Below, piece by piece: positions 32,904-41,496 of a stretch of 42,346 nucleotides of DNA (positions within the stretch are counted from its first letter, which is position 1; each line of letters starts with the position of its first letter). A program made the position numbers and the translations under genes. The stretch spans positions 1-42,346 of the forward strand of contig CAMBZS010000006.1 of NCBI GenBank assembly GCA_945872335.1, in the 5' to 3' direction. A model generated the notes under the pieces. That model was not told where the DNA came from and made no database searches. It saw only the letters and a program-made list of their open reading frames with translations. Origin of the DNA: Bordetella parapertussis. Its GTDB lineage: Bacteria; Pseudomonadota; Gammaproteobacteria; Burkholderiales; Burkholderiaceae_E.

Positions 32904-33920
32904 TCAGAGTCCGGGCCAGCCGGCCCGGCGCGCCGCCTCACGCCAGGCGATAGAGTCGTTCAATGCGGGGTCGGCCAGGAACTGCGGGGCATATCCGGTG
33001 TCGCGCACCAGCCGTTCAATCCGCATCGGCGAGCGACGCGCCACCTTGCCCCGTCCCGCAGTCGCCCGCGCGGCGTCGTCCACCATCTCGGCATGGAAGC
33101 CAGGAAACCGCGCGGATAGCCGCTGGCACCAGTCCGCCACCGACCACCGCCGCCCCGCCGACAGGTGATACACCGGCTCGGGCGGGCTGTCGGCGCGGGC
33201 AAGCAGCCCCGCCAGACCGCGCGCCACATCGCGCGAATACACCCAGTCATCGGCGCAATCCGCATGCACTGTCACGCTCGCCGACTGCTCGGCGAGCCGG
33301 GTCAGTTGCAGCGGCAGGCTGAGGGTATCGCGCACGCCGGTGTCGTACTCCCAGCGACCGAACACCATCCCCAGGCGCACAACGGTCACGTCGAGCGCAC
33401 GGGTGGCGCGGTAGCGGACCGCGATCCGTTCGGCCGCGAACTTGGTGATGCCGTAGAGGGTCTCGGGCCAGACGGGACTCGCCTGTTCGTCCAGTTCTGG
33501 CGACAGCAGCCCACCCGCGCCGAAGATCGATCCGGTTCCCAACTGAAGTACGCGGGGCACCCGGTGCCGGAGGGCCGCCTCGAGCACCTCGATGGTACCG
33601 AGCACATTCACTTCAGCGACGCTGCGCGCCGCACGCACCTCGCGGGCCGCGTCCGCAGTGACCGCGGCGGCGTGCACCAGGCGATCCACCGGAAACGCGC
33701 GGAGCACCGCATCCAGGTCGGTTGCCGACAATACATCGCCCGTCACCACAGAGAGCCGCTCGGCCGACTCGCCCAGCAAGGCACGCGTTCCCTCGGGGAG
33801 CAAACCTGGGCCAAATAGCACCACCCGGTGCCCGCGCCCGAGCAGTTCCTCGGCCAGATTGAGGCCGACAAACCCCGTGCCGCCAGTGATCAGCGTGGCA
33901 GACTCCAGGGTGTTGCTCAT
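32904..33920 (-). CDS. NAD-dependent epimerase/dehydratase family protein (extended SDR)
   Basis: This 338-residue cytoplasmic oxidoreductase has the N-terminal NAD motif LITGGTGFVGLNLAEEL (10-26) and the SDR catalytic YxxxK at Y156 and K160 (LYGITKFAAER), with a Ser in GTGSIFG. It resembles UDP-sugar epimerases or hydroxysteroid-type dehydrogenases, but the substrate cannot be decided. The ATG at 33920 overlaps the stop of the upstream Bug receptor gene (ATGA). It closes a minus-strand operon with two receptors and a permease, so the operon may import and then oxidise or epimerise one compound; that is inference. Confidence 0.88.
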   Translation of the reverse strand: MSNTLESATLITGGTGFVGLNLAEELLGRGHRVVLFGPGLLPEGTRALLGESAERLSVVTGDVLSATDLDAVLRAFPVDRLVHAAAVTADAAREVRAARSVAEVNVLGTIEVLEAALRHRVPRVLQLGTGSIFGAGGLLSPELDEQASPVWPETLYGITKFAAERIAVRYRATRALDVTVVRLGMVFGRWEYDTGVRDTLSLPLQLTRLAEQSASVTVHADCADDWVYSRDVARGLAGLLARADSPPEPVYHLSAGRRWSVADWCQRLSARFPGFHAEMVDDAARATAGRGKVARRSPMRIERLVRDTGYAPQFLADPALNDSIAWREAARRAGWPGL

Positions 33921-34924
33921 TGCGATTCGATCTTCGCCGCGGACACCACAGCGCGCCACTTGCCGGCCTCGTCGGCGATGAAAGATGCACTTCGTGCAGG
34001 ATCCATCACCAGCGGCTGGCAGGCCATGGCAGCGAGCCGCGCGGTGTAATCGGGATCCGTCACCACGCGCTCGTGGAATGCGCGCAGCGCACCGCGAACC
34101 TCGGGCGGGGTTTTGGAGGGCACGGAAATCGCCCACCAGGTGCTCGACAACATCGCCTGAACGCCCGCCTCGGCGAAGGTGGGCACCTCGGGCAATTGCG
34201 GCAGTCGTGAATCATGGGCCACGGCGAGCGCTCGCAGCTTGCCACTCTCGATATGGACGCGCAGCGTGGTGAGATCGTTGACCGTCATATCGGCCTCGCC
34301 AGACAGCACTGCCAGTGTGGCGGGTCCACCCCCTTTGTACGGCACATGGAGCAGATCGATTCCCGCACGCAGCTTCAGCAGCTCACCGCCCATCTGCACG
34401 ATGCTGCCCGGGCCCGCCGACGAAAAACTCAGCCGCCCCGGCTCGCGCTTGGCTGCCGCGACCAGTTCCTCCACTGTCCGCGCGGCCAGGCCTGCTCGCA
34501 CCGCCAGCAGATGCGGTGCAATCGCCACCAGACCGATCAGGCTGAGATCGCGCGCGGCGTCATACGGGAGTTTGCGGATCAGCAGTTCATTGATCACCTG
34601 CGTGCTGGTTGATCCGAAGAGAATCGTATGACCGCTGGGTGCTGCGGCCACCACCGCCTGGGTACCGATCACGCCCGCCGCGCCAACACGGTTTTCGACC
34701 ACCACATTCTGGCCAGCGACCCGGGCCAGGTGCTGCGCATAGAGACGGCCGACGATGTCGGCGGGGCCGCCTGCAGGGAACGGGACCACCAGGGTGAGCG
34801 GCCGGTCGGGGAAACCGGGTGACGCTCCGCTCTGTGCCAGGACCTGGCTGCCTGCGGCTGCAATCGGCAACGACAAGGTGAGGCGGCGCAATGTATCCGG
34901 CCGCGTGTCGGAGATGAATTTCAT
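33917..34924 (-). CDS. TTT-family solute receptor (Bug protein)
   Basis: This 335-residue exported receptor is the third Bug/TctC protein in the window. A signal peptide (about 1-31, RRLTLSLPIAAAGSQVLAQS) precedes PDRPLTLVVPFPAGGPADIV, then VVENRVGAAGVIGTQAVVAA and LLHVPYKGGGP, the family hallmarks. The ATG at 34924 is well placed behind GAGGGGC; an upstream in-frame extension is out-of-frame coding of the neighbour. It begins 55 bases after the preceding gene and overlaps the epimerase by 4 bases. The ligand is unknown and no TctA/TctB genes accompany it. Confidence 0.92.
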   Translation of the reverse strand: MKFISDTRPDTLRRLTLSLPIAAAGSQVLAQSGASPGFPDRPLTLVVPFPAGGPADIVGRLYAQHLARVAGQNVVVENRVGAAGVIGTQAVVAAAPSGHTILFGSTSTQVINELLIRKLPYDAARDLSLIGLVAIAPHLLAVRAGLAARTVEELVAAAKREPGRLSFSSAGPGSIVQMGGELLKLRAGIDLLHVPYKGGGPATLAVLSGEADMTVNDLTTLRVHIESGKLRALAVAHDSRLPQLPEVPTFAEAGVQAMLSSTWWAISVPSKTPPEVRGALRAFHERVVTDPDYTARLAAMACQPLVMDPARSASFIADEAGKWRAVVSAAKIESQ

Positions 34925-34979
34925 GAAGGCCCCTCGTTGAATCAAAGCATCAGACCGCCAGGAGGCGCGTCCGCGCCCC

Positions 34980-35894
34980 TCAAAGTGAGACGACGATACT
35001 GTCGAACGCCGCGGCCTGCTGCACAAACCCGCCCGCGAGCAGGCTCTCTCTCAGGCGGTCGACACCCTGGCGCGACACCTGGGGCGATGTCGACCAGACC
35101 CCAGAGGACACATAGCGCGACGCCGCGGCCCGGAGAACATCCAGGCTCACGCCCGGAAAACGGGGCGCAATGCACTGCGCAAGCGCGTCCGGTCCCTCGG
35201 TGGCAATCCATTGCTGTGCTCGGCCGAGTGCGCGCTGGAGCGCTGCGACAGGCTGCCGATGCCGCGCGAGGGTGCGCCGCGCGGTGATGAAGGTGGTATA
35301 GCAACAGGCGCCGCGGGTGCTCGCTGCATACACCACCGAAGCGAACCCGTCGCGCTCGAGCTGGCTGACATGGGGCTCGAACAGCTGAATGACATCGACC
35401 GCACCACCGTGAAGCGCATCGATCTGGTCGGTCATGGACAGGCCTCTTGCCACCCGTCCGCCAGCCACCATGTCGGCCGGATCAATCCCGGCATCCCGAA
35501 GATCCTGCTGCAGACACAACCAGGGCGTGGGCACTTCGGAGACCACCGACAGGCGAAGCGCGGCCAGACCCGGCATCGATATCTGCGTGCCGCGACGGGC
35601 GGCATTCTCGGCGCGCATCATGAGGAGAAAGGGGTCGCGCCTCACCACCTCGCCCACGCAAACCAGGCAAGCATCGTCGTCGGGCAGCCTGTCGCGGTCG
35701 CGAAGCACCCGCATCGGGCCACCCCAGGTGAGATCAACCTCGCCCGCGCGGACTGCGTCGATCGCGCCCCCGGGGCTCCCTGGGGGCAGCCAATCGATGG
35801 TCAGGTTTTCCTGCTGGGCAAACCCCCCGGCCTGCAGCGCATAGATTGGCGCATAGAACAGCGCCTCGAAATTTTCGGCGATTCGCAGCCGCAT
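34980..35894 (-). CDS. NMT1/THI5-like binding-fold protein without signal peptide
   Basis: This 304-residue protein has the substrate-binding fold II of NMT1/THI5-like and SsuA-like receptors: ENFEALFYAPIYALQAGGFA at the start, then GEVDLTWGGPMRVL and QIDALHGGAVDVIQLFEPHV. It starts directly on the mature domain, MRLRIAENFE, with no signal peptide, and no in-frame signal lies upstream, because its ATG overlaps the permease stop (TGATG). It is therefore predicted to be cytoplasmic. It could be a ligand sensor or a Thi5-like enzyme; the Cys pair in GACCYTTF recalls, but does not match, the CCC-type motif of Thi5. It sits between an APC permease and a Bug receptor. Confidence 0.8.
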   Translation of the reverse strand: MRLRIAENFEALFYAPIYALQAGGFAQQENLTIDWLPPGSPGGAIDAVRAGEVDLTWGGPMRVLRDRDRLPDDDACLVCVGEVVRRDPFLLMMRAENAARRGTQISMPGLAALRLSVVSEVPTPWLCLQQDLRDAGIDPADMVAGGRVARGLSMTDQIDALHGGAVDVIQLFEPHVSQLERDGFASVVYAASTRGACCYTTFITARRTLARHRQPVAALQRALGRAQQWIATEGPDALAQCIAPRFPGVSLDVLRAAASRYVSSGVWSTSPQVSRQGVDRLRESLLAGGFVQQAAAFDSIVVSL

Positions 35895-37243
35895 CAGCGG
35901 CGACGCTCGGCAATCGAAAGCGCGATCAGTACCACCAGCCCTACTGCCATCACGCCCAGCGAAACATGCACGGCATTGCGGCTCGCCGCATACGTGATGC
36001 TCGAGTAAGCCAGCCACGCGCACGAGGCGCAGAAGACCAGGGGCGTGAACGGATACCAGGGCACACGAAATTCATCGCCCCCCACGGGCTCACGACGCAG
36101 GATGAACACCGCAATGCCCACCATGAGAAGAAAACTCCAGAACACCGGCGCCGTGAATTCCACCATGGACTCAAACCCGTCGTGCTGCCACAGGCCAAAG
36201 ACCACCAGGGCAACGCTGATGGCCCCCTGCACCAGCAACGCAGGCATCGGCATGCCGGCCGACTCGTTCCAACGTCCCATGAAACGCAGCGCTTTCCAGT
36301 CGAGCCCCAGTGCAAAGTTGCTGCGCGCGCCCACGATCATCGTGGCATTGATGCTGGTCAGGGCGGCGAGCGCCACGAACAGTCCGAGCGCCTTCTGACC
36401 CAGCGGTCCGAACGCTGCGCCCATGACATCGGCCGCGGCCGCTTTCGATTGCGCGAGACCCTTCAGACCCAGGCCGTGGATGAGCGCAAGATTCACCAGC
36501 AGATAAATGCCGGTGATCACGAGCAGACTCACAATGATGATGCTCACGATTCGTCTCGGCCCGCCCGCCACCTCGGCCGAGATGTAGGCCGCCTCGTTCC
36601 AGCCACCGAATGTGAGCAACACAAACACCAGGGCCAGACCCGCCATGCCCAGCGCCGGCGTTGAACTGAACATGGGAGGCGTGGTGTCGGCAGGCGCGCT
36701 CACGGAAAAACCGGCGACCACCACCGCGAAAAGCCCCGCTACCTCAAACACCGCCAGCACGGTCTGCACTCGGCCCGATGCCTGAAGTCCGATCAGATTG
36801 ACCAGGGTGAGCGTCACCACAATGCCAATCGCCCAGATGGCCGACGAGTGCGCCCCCAGGCTGATCACCTTGCTCATGTAGTCGCCAAACACGAACGCGA
36901 GCAGTGCGATCGAGCCGGTGTTGATCACTGCTGCCTTCGCCCAGGCGTAGAGGAACGCCAGATGCCGGCCGTAGGCGAGTTCCAGAAAGTGATAGTCGCC
37001 CCCGGCATGCGCATGCCGCGTGGAGAGCTCGGCATAGCAGAGCGCCCCAGCGATGGAGATGAGGGCACCGGCCACCCAGATGGAGAGTGCCCAGCCGACA
37101 TCGCCGCTCACACCGGCCACCATGGAAGGTGTCTTGAAGATGCCGGCACCAATGACGATGCCCACAATGATCGCGACCGCTGCGTACGGGCGCAGGAGCC
37201 TAGCGGGCTGGCCAGCGCCAGCCCCGGTAACACTCGAATTCAT
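35894..37243 (-). CDS. APC-family amino acid permease
   Basis: This 449-residue inner-membrane transporter has about 12 helices. The first helix motif IIVGIVIGAGIFKTPSMVAG carries the broken-helix GAGIF substrate site of the APC superfamily, and FGGWNEAAYISAEVAG is the conserved helix 6 region. It most resembles the amino acid/polyamine permeases of the LAT type. The ATG at 37243 is plausible, 21 bases downstream of the methyltransferase-like gene. Its stop overlaps the ATG of the binding-fold gene, so the two are translationally coupled. Substrate unknown. Confidence 0.9.
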   Translation of the reverse strand: MNSSVTGAGAGQPARLLRPYAAVAIIVGIVIGAGIFKTPSMVAGVSGDVGWALSIWVAGALISIAGALCYAELSTRHAHAGGDYHFLELAYGRHLAFLYAWAKAAVINTGSIALLAFVFGDYMSKVISLGAHSSAIWAIGIVVTLTLVNLIGLQASGRVQTVLAVFEVAGLFAVVVAGFSVSAPADTTPPMFSSTPALGMAGLALVFVLLTFGGWNEAAYISAEVAGGPRRIVSIIIVSLLVITGIYLLVNLALIHGLGLKGLAQSKAAAADVMGAAFGPLGQKALGLFVALAALTSINATMIVGARSNFALGLDWKALRFMGRWNESAGMPMPALLVQGAISVALVVFGLWQHDGFESMVEFTAPVFWSFLLMVGIAVFILRREPVGGDEFRVPWYPFTPLVFCASCAWLAYSSITYAASRNAVHVSLGVMAVGLVVLIALSIAERRR

Positions 37244-37264
37244 GACGGGTTCGGTAAGAAGGCG

Positions 37265-38143
37265 TTACTTGGGAACGCGGCGCCCTTCGAAGCCGTTGCT
37301 CGAGTAGAGGCCCACCTGACCTTTGAGCGTGCCCGCGTCGGTGTAGCTCGCCTTCACGACCTGCAGCTGGCCGGTGGACGGTGCGAGATAGCGAAACTGC
37401 AGCTCTGCCCCTTCAAGCCGTGGGTCAAGCAACGGCTGCGTTTTGTCGCCCAGGGTGAGGGTTCCGCCCACGCGCTGGTATTTCTGCGTGAGATTCAGCC
37501 TGACGTTCACATTGCCGTCCATGCCATCGAGGTTCCATTGCCCCTCCACCTGAGCCGGCACGATCCAGAAGTAGCCAGAGCTGCCGCCGAACCCGCTGGC
37601 ACTGGCGCTGAACACCTGATCGGGTTCCCAATCGCCCATCGTGAAGGAATTCGTGACCAGGCGCGTGCCGGGACGCATTTTGAGCAGCGTGGGACGCAGC
37701 CGGAGATTCAGCTCGGGCAGCAGATACATCGAAATGACCGTCGCCTTCGTGAAGTCTTCCTTGAAGATGTCACCGTTGATGATGGTAACGCGGTCCGACA
37801 CGCCCGCGCGCTCGGCGTTGCGCTTGGCAAGTGCCGCCATGTCGGGGTTGAATTCGATGCCGATGGCGCGCGCGCCATGAACACGCGCAGCCGTAATCGC
37901 GATCTTGCCGTCGCCCGCACCCAGATCGAAGAGAAGGTCGTCCTTGGTGACCTTGGCGATTTCCAGCATCCGCCGGACCAGGTCGTCGTTGGTGGGCACC
38001 CAGACCACATCCTTGCCGGACTGTCCGACCTGGGGCTGATATTTGTCATCGCCCGACTGGGCGTTGGCCTGCAGGCCAATGGCTGCAAACAGGAGCGCTG
38101 CAAGACCTGAGCGGAGCAGGCGGGTGGCGGCAGATGCATTCAT
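37265..38143 (-). CDS. Predicted exported class I methyltransferase-fold protein
   Basis: This 292-residue protein combines a signal peptide (about 1-28, LLFAAIGLQANAQS) with a class I SAM-dependent methyltransferase domain: VWVPTNDDLVRRMLEIAKV, motif I LLFDLGAGDGKIAITAARV (70-88), the acidic IGIEFNPDM and the ING/DIF segment. After about 185, the C-terminal part is beta-rich (EGQWNLDGMDGNVNVRLNLT), like a small lipocalin-type barrel. SAM is not known to be available in the periplasm, so either the leader is not cleaved, the protein is anchored, or the ligand differs. The ATG at 38143 has AGGAAG upstream. It is the first gene of the minus-strand operon that runs into the permease. Substrate unknown. 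Confidence 0.83.
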   Translation of the reverse strand: MNASAATRLLRSGLAALLFAAIGLQANAQSGDDKYQPQVGQSGKDVVWVPTNDDLVRRMLEIAKVTKDDLLFDLGAGDGKIAITAARVHGARAIGIEFNPDMAALAKRNAERAGVSDRVTIINGDIFKEDFTKATVISMYLLPELNLRLRPTLLKMRPGTRLVTNSFTMGDWEPDQVFSASASGFGGSSGYFWIVPAQVEGQWNLDGMDGNVNVRLNLTQKYQRVGGTLTLGDKTQPLLDPRLEGAELQFRYLAPSTGQLQVVKASYTDAGTLKGQVGLYSSNGFEGRRVPK

Positions 38144-38386
38144 GTCCGATTTCTTCCTGGAGTCGTGGGACAGGTGACAGGTGAGTTTGGCTGGCGTGCT
38201 GGCAGAGCGGGCACCGCGGCTTGAGGCCTCCCGTCCGCCAGGGGCGTCATCTTGAACCCTGTCGCTGCCGGCGGCAAGTATGCCGGAGATCGGGGTAGGG
38301 ACAGGCTGGCCACACACCTGGCGAGACGCGAGCCACCAGGCTGGCGGTGCGCTGTTATGCTTCAACCCCTTTCGTCAAGCGCTCCC

Positions 38387-39547
38387 ATGACACAACTTGC
38401 CGGATTTGAACCCGCCGCCATTCCGGCGGAAGACGAGGCGCTGCGCCCTGAAGTGCGCGCCTTCCTCGCTCACCACCTGTCGGGCCTGTCGGCCGAAGCG
38501 CGGGCCCGCTCATGGTCGGGATACGACCCCGCCTTCAGCCGGGCCCTGGGCGCTCGCGGCTGGCTGGGTATCACCTTGCCTCGCGAATACGGTGGTGGCG
38601 GGCGGAGCCCCTACGCGCGCTACGTGCTGGTCGAAGAGTTTCTGTGTGCGGGAGCCCCTGTGGGATCGCACTGGATCGCAGACCGGCAAAGCGGCCCGCT
38701 GATCCTCAAATACGGCACCGAAGACCAGAAGCGCTTTCACCTGCCGCGGATCTGCCAGGGCGAATCGTTCTTCTGTATCGGCATGAGCGAGCCCGGATCG
38801 GGCTCAGACCTCGCCAGCATTCGAACGCGCGCCCGCCGCAACGACGAAGGCTGGGTGCTGAACGGTCGAAAAATCTGGACCACCAACGCGCATCACAGCC
38901 ACTTCATGATCGCCCTGGTCCGCACATCGGGCGAACCAACCGATCGCCATGTCGGACTCTCGCAGCTGATTGTCGACCTGTCCCGACCTGGCGTTACCGT
39001 GCGCCCCATCACCGATCTGACCGGCGACCGGCATTTCTGCGAAGTGTTTTTTGATGATGTCCAACTGGGTCCCGAAGCGTTGATCGGCGCGGAAGGCCAG
39101 GGCTGGGCGCAGGTCACCGCTGAACTGGCCTACGAACGAAGCGGCCCCGAACGCATCTACTCCTCCATGGTGCTGTTCGACGAGTGGCTGGCCTGGATCC
39201 GCACGCCGGCAGGTCAAAGCCCAGGCGCCACGCGTCTCGCCGGCCGGATCGCCAGCCATCTGGCTCCCCTTCGCGCGATGTCGATTGCGGTGACCGCACG
39301 GCTGGCTGCGGGCGAAAGCCCGGTGGTCGAGGCCGCCCTGGTCAAGGATCTGGGCACCACCCTTGAACAACAGATCCCGGCCCTCATCGCCGACGATCTG
39401 GCAAGCCGCGACGACCCGTCACAGGTGCCTGCCGAGTTGCTGGCAACGCTTGCCTATGTCACCCGCATTTCTCCCTCGTTTTCGCTGCGGGGCGGCACGC
39501 GTGAAATTCTTCGCGGCATGATTGCCCGCGGCCTGGGGCTGCGCTGA
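38387..39547 (+). CDS. Acyl-CoA dehydrogenase, large-subunit type
   Basis: This 386-residue FAD enzyme oxidises an acyl-CoA to the enoyl-CoA. It has GWLGITLPREYGGGG (64-78), the flavin motif GMSEPGSGSDLASIRTRA, GRKIWTTNAHHSHF, and the C-terminal SLRGGTREILRGMIARGLGL. The ATG at 38387 is chosen, though an in-frame ATG at 38357 would add 10 residues. It is followed 46 bases downstream by a second, divergent acyl-CoA dehydrogenase and then by a crotonase. Such pairs form heteromeric dehydrogenases for steroid side chains, pimeloyl-CoA or terpenoids. The actual substrate is unknown. It is divergent from the methyltransferase-like gene. Confidence 0.9.
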   Translation: MTQLAGFEPAAIPAEDEALRPEVRAFLAHHLSGLSAEARARSWSGYDPAFSRALGARGWLGITLPREYGGGGRSPYARYVLVEEFLCAGAPVGSHWIADRQSGPLILKYGTEDQKRFHLPRICQGESFFCIGMSEPGSGSDLASIRTRARRNDEGWVLNGRKIWTTNAHHSHFMIALVRTSGEPTDRHVGLSQLIVDLSRPGVTVRPITDLTGDRHFCEVFFDDVQLGPEALIGAEGQGWAQVTAELAYERSGPERIYSSMVLFDEWLAWIRTPAGQSPGATRLAGRIASHLAPLRAMSIAVTARLAAGESPVVEAALVKDLGTTLEQQIPALIADDLASRDDPSQVPAELLATLAYVTRISPSFSLRGGTREILRGMIARGLGLR

Positions 39548-39593
39548 TGGCCGCCGCCCTGACCTCTGCCCCGACAGCCCAAGGAGCGCACGT

Positions 39594-40643
39594 ATGGATT
39601 CGATGATCAGCGACGCGCTCGCGACCCTTCTCGCAGATCGCTGCGGCGCGGATGTAGTGCGTGCCATCGAATCGGGGGGTTCCTCCACTGAACTCTGGCG
39701 GGCAATTTCCGAGGCCGGTTTTGCCGACGCCATGGTGAGCGAAGCACAGGGTGGCGCAGGACTCTCCGCCGAGGCCGTGTCGGGCTGCTGGATGCTCGCG
39801 GGGCGGCACGCGGTTCCCCTGCCCTTGTCCGAAACCATGATCGCCCGGGCGATGCTCTCCGAGCAGTCGATCACCGTGCCCGACACTCCGATCGCGTTCG
39901 GCATCGGGCATCGCACACCCGCCGGCACGCTGCGCGCGGTGGGTATCAGCGGTGGCCGCACGGCGGGCGCTGTGCTCGTCACTGCCGCAGGCGACACCCG
40001 GTTGCTCAACACCGACAACGGCCGCAGCGAGCGCTGCGCCTTCGAACTGGATCTCACCCTGGAGTGGCCGGAATCCGCCTGGACTGCGGCGCCCCGTCTC
40101 GCAGTGAGCCTGGACACCCGGCTCGCCCAGGCCCTGGTCCTGTCGCTCCAGATCGCCGGTGCACTGGATGCCGTGTTCCGGCGGTCGCTCGCCTGGGCGA
40201 ATGAGCGCGAGCAGTTCGGTAAACCCATTGGCAAGTTTCAGGCAATCCAGCACCAGCTCGCGCTGATGGCAGAAGAGTCGTTTGCGGCCACCATGGCGGC
40301 GCGTATCGCCTGCCTCCCCGCGCCAGACGGCGCCTCCTCTGCAACCGCCTCGCCCGGGCTGGTCGGCGTGCTGGCCGGTATCGCACCGCTGCGTGTGGCC
40401 ACAGCCAAAGCGCGCACGAGCGAGGCTGCGTTACAGGTCGCACAGATGGCCCATGCCGTCCATGGCGCCATCGGCTTCACGCATGAGTTCGACCTGCAGA
40501 TCCTCACCCGCCGGCTTCATGCCTGGCGGCAGACCGCAGGCAGTGAATCCGCCTGGCACGACCAGATCGGCCGCGCGCTGCTGTCGCCAGAGACCACCTC
40601 GCTCGATGTGCTGCGGATCACCACCGACGTCGTCGCGGGTTGA
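39594..40643 (+). CDS. Acyl-CoA dehydrogenase, small-subunit type
   Basis: This 349-residue acyl-CoA dehydrogenase homologue has a divergent N-terminal half (DAMVSEAQGGAGLSAEAV) that lacks the usual flavin GSD motif. The conserved C-terminal helical domain has REQFGKPIGKFQAIQHQLAL and QMAHAVHGAIGFTHEFDL, where E298 is in the position used as catalytic base by known heteromeric FadE-type enzymes. In such pairs the two subunits share the FAD sites. The ATG at 39594 has AAGGAG upstream. It lies between the large-subunit type dehydrogenase and the crotonase in one operon. Confidence 0.88.
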   Translation: MDSMISDALATLLADRCGADVVRAIESGGSSTELWRAISEAGFADAMVSEAQGGAGLSAEAVSGCWMLAGRHAVPLPLSETMIARAMLSEQSITVPDTPIAFGIGHRTPAGTLRAVGISGGRTAGAVLVTAAGDTRLLNTDNGRSERCAFELDLTLEWPESAWTAAPRLAVSLDTRLAQALVLSLQIAGALDAVFRRSLAWANEREQFGKPIGKFQAIQHQLALMAEESFAATMAARIACLPAPDGASSATASPGLVGVLAGIAPLRVATAKARTSEAALQVAQMAHAVHGAIGFTHEFDLQILTRRLHAWRQTAGSESAWHDQIGRALLSPETTSLDVLRITTDVVAG

Positions 40644-40691
40644 TCGGTTCGCATCCCGTCCGTTCCCAACGCCCAGTTCAGGAGACCTCCC

Positions 40692-41483
40692 TTGACCGAC
40701 TTCCTTCAGATCAGCCGCGACGGCGCGATCGTCACCTGGACCATGAACCACCCGGCCACGCGCAATGCGCTTACCGGCAACACGGCCGTCGCCGAAATCG
40801 TTGCGGCCGCTGCAGCCGCCGCCGCTGACCGCAGCGTTCGCGCCATCATCCTGACCGGCGCCGGACCGGTGTTCTCCTCCGGCGGCAATGTAAAAGACAT
40901 GGCCCGGTTCGCCGAGCCAGGCCTTGACGCCGACGCTGTGCGCAATGAATACCGCCACGGCATCCAGCGCATTCCCCGGGCCATGTGGGCGCTGGATGTG
41001 CCGGTCATTGCTGCAGTAAACGGGCCGGCGATCGGCGCGGGCCTCGATCTGGCCTGCATGTGCGACATGCGTATTGCGAGCGAATCGGCCACCTTTGCCG
41101 AGAGCTTTGTTCGCGTGGGTATCGTGCCGGGAGATGGCGGCGCATGGCTGCTGCCGCGCGCGGTGGGCGCGGCCAAGGCCGCTGAAATGGCATTCACCGG
41201 AGACCCGATCAGCGCCGCCGAGGCCCTCGCCTGTGGACTGATTTCCAGGGTTGTGCCGGCCGACTCACTGCTTGAGGAAGCCCGGGCGCTTGCCGGTCGC
41301 ATTGCTCGCAATCCGTCGGGCGTTCTGCGCATGACCAAGCGACTCTTGCGCGAAGCGGTGCACAACACGCTCGACTCGGTGCTTGAAACCTCGGCGGCTT
41401 ACCAATCGCTCGCACACATGAGCGCCGACCACCACGAGGCCGTGCGGGCCTTCATCGAGAAACGACCCCCGAAATTTTCCTGA
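40692..41483 (+). CDS. Crotonase (enoyl-CoA hydratase) family protein
   Basis: This 263-residue cytoplasmic crotonase has the oxyanion-hole motifs FSSGGNVKDM (61-70) and NGPAIGAGLDLACMCDMRIA (110-129). The positions of the two catalytic glutamates of rat mitochondrial hydratase (E144, E164) hold D119 and F139, with E137 two residues away. Normal water addition is therefore doubtful; isomerase, thioesterase or carbon-carbon bond activity is possible. The start is TTG at 40692, supported by a strong AGGAGA (40680-40685) six bases upstream; the first in-frame ATG would remove 17 residues of fold. It follows the two dehydrogenase genes and converges on the UxaA-type gene. Confidence 0.9.
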   Translation: MTDFLQISRDGAIVTWTMNHPATRNALTGNTAVAEIVAAAAAAAADRSVRAIILTGAGPVFSSGGNVKDMARFAEPGLDADAVRNEYRHGIQRIPRAMWALDVPVIAAVNGPAIGAGLDLACMCDMRIASESATFAESFVRVGIVPGDGGAWLLPRAVGAAKAAEMAFTGDPISAAEALACGLISRVVPADSLLEEARALAGRIARNPSGVLRMTKRLLREAVHNTLDSVLETSAAYQSLAHMSADHHEAVRAFIEKRPPKFS

Positions 41484-41496
41484 GCCCCGCTCAGGA
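41478..41496. terminator. Hairpin containing both convergent stop codons
   Basis: TCCTGAGC (41478-41485) and GCTCAGGA (41489-41496) are perfect 8-base arms around CCC. The left arm contains the crotonase TGA and the right arm contains the stop of the minus-strand UxaA-type gene. AAATTTT lies just to the left, giving the minus-strand transcript a short AAATTT-type tail; it may act as a compact bidirectional terminator. Confidence 0.5.
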
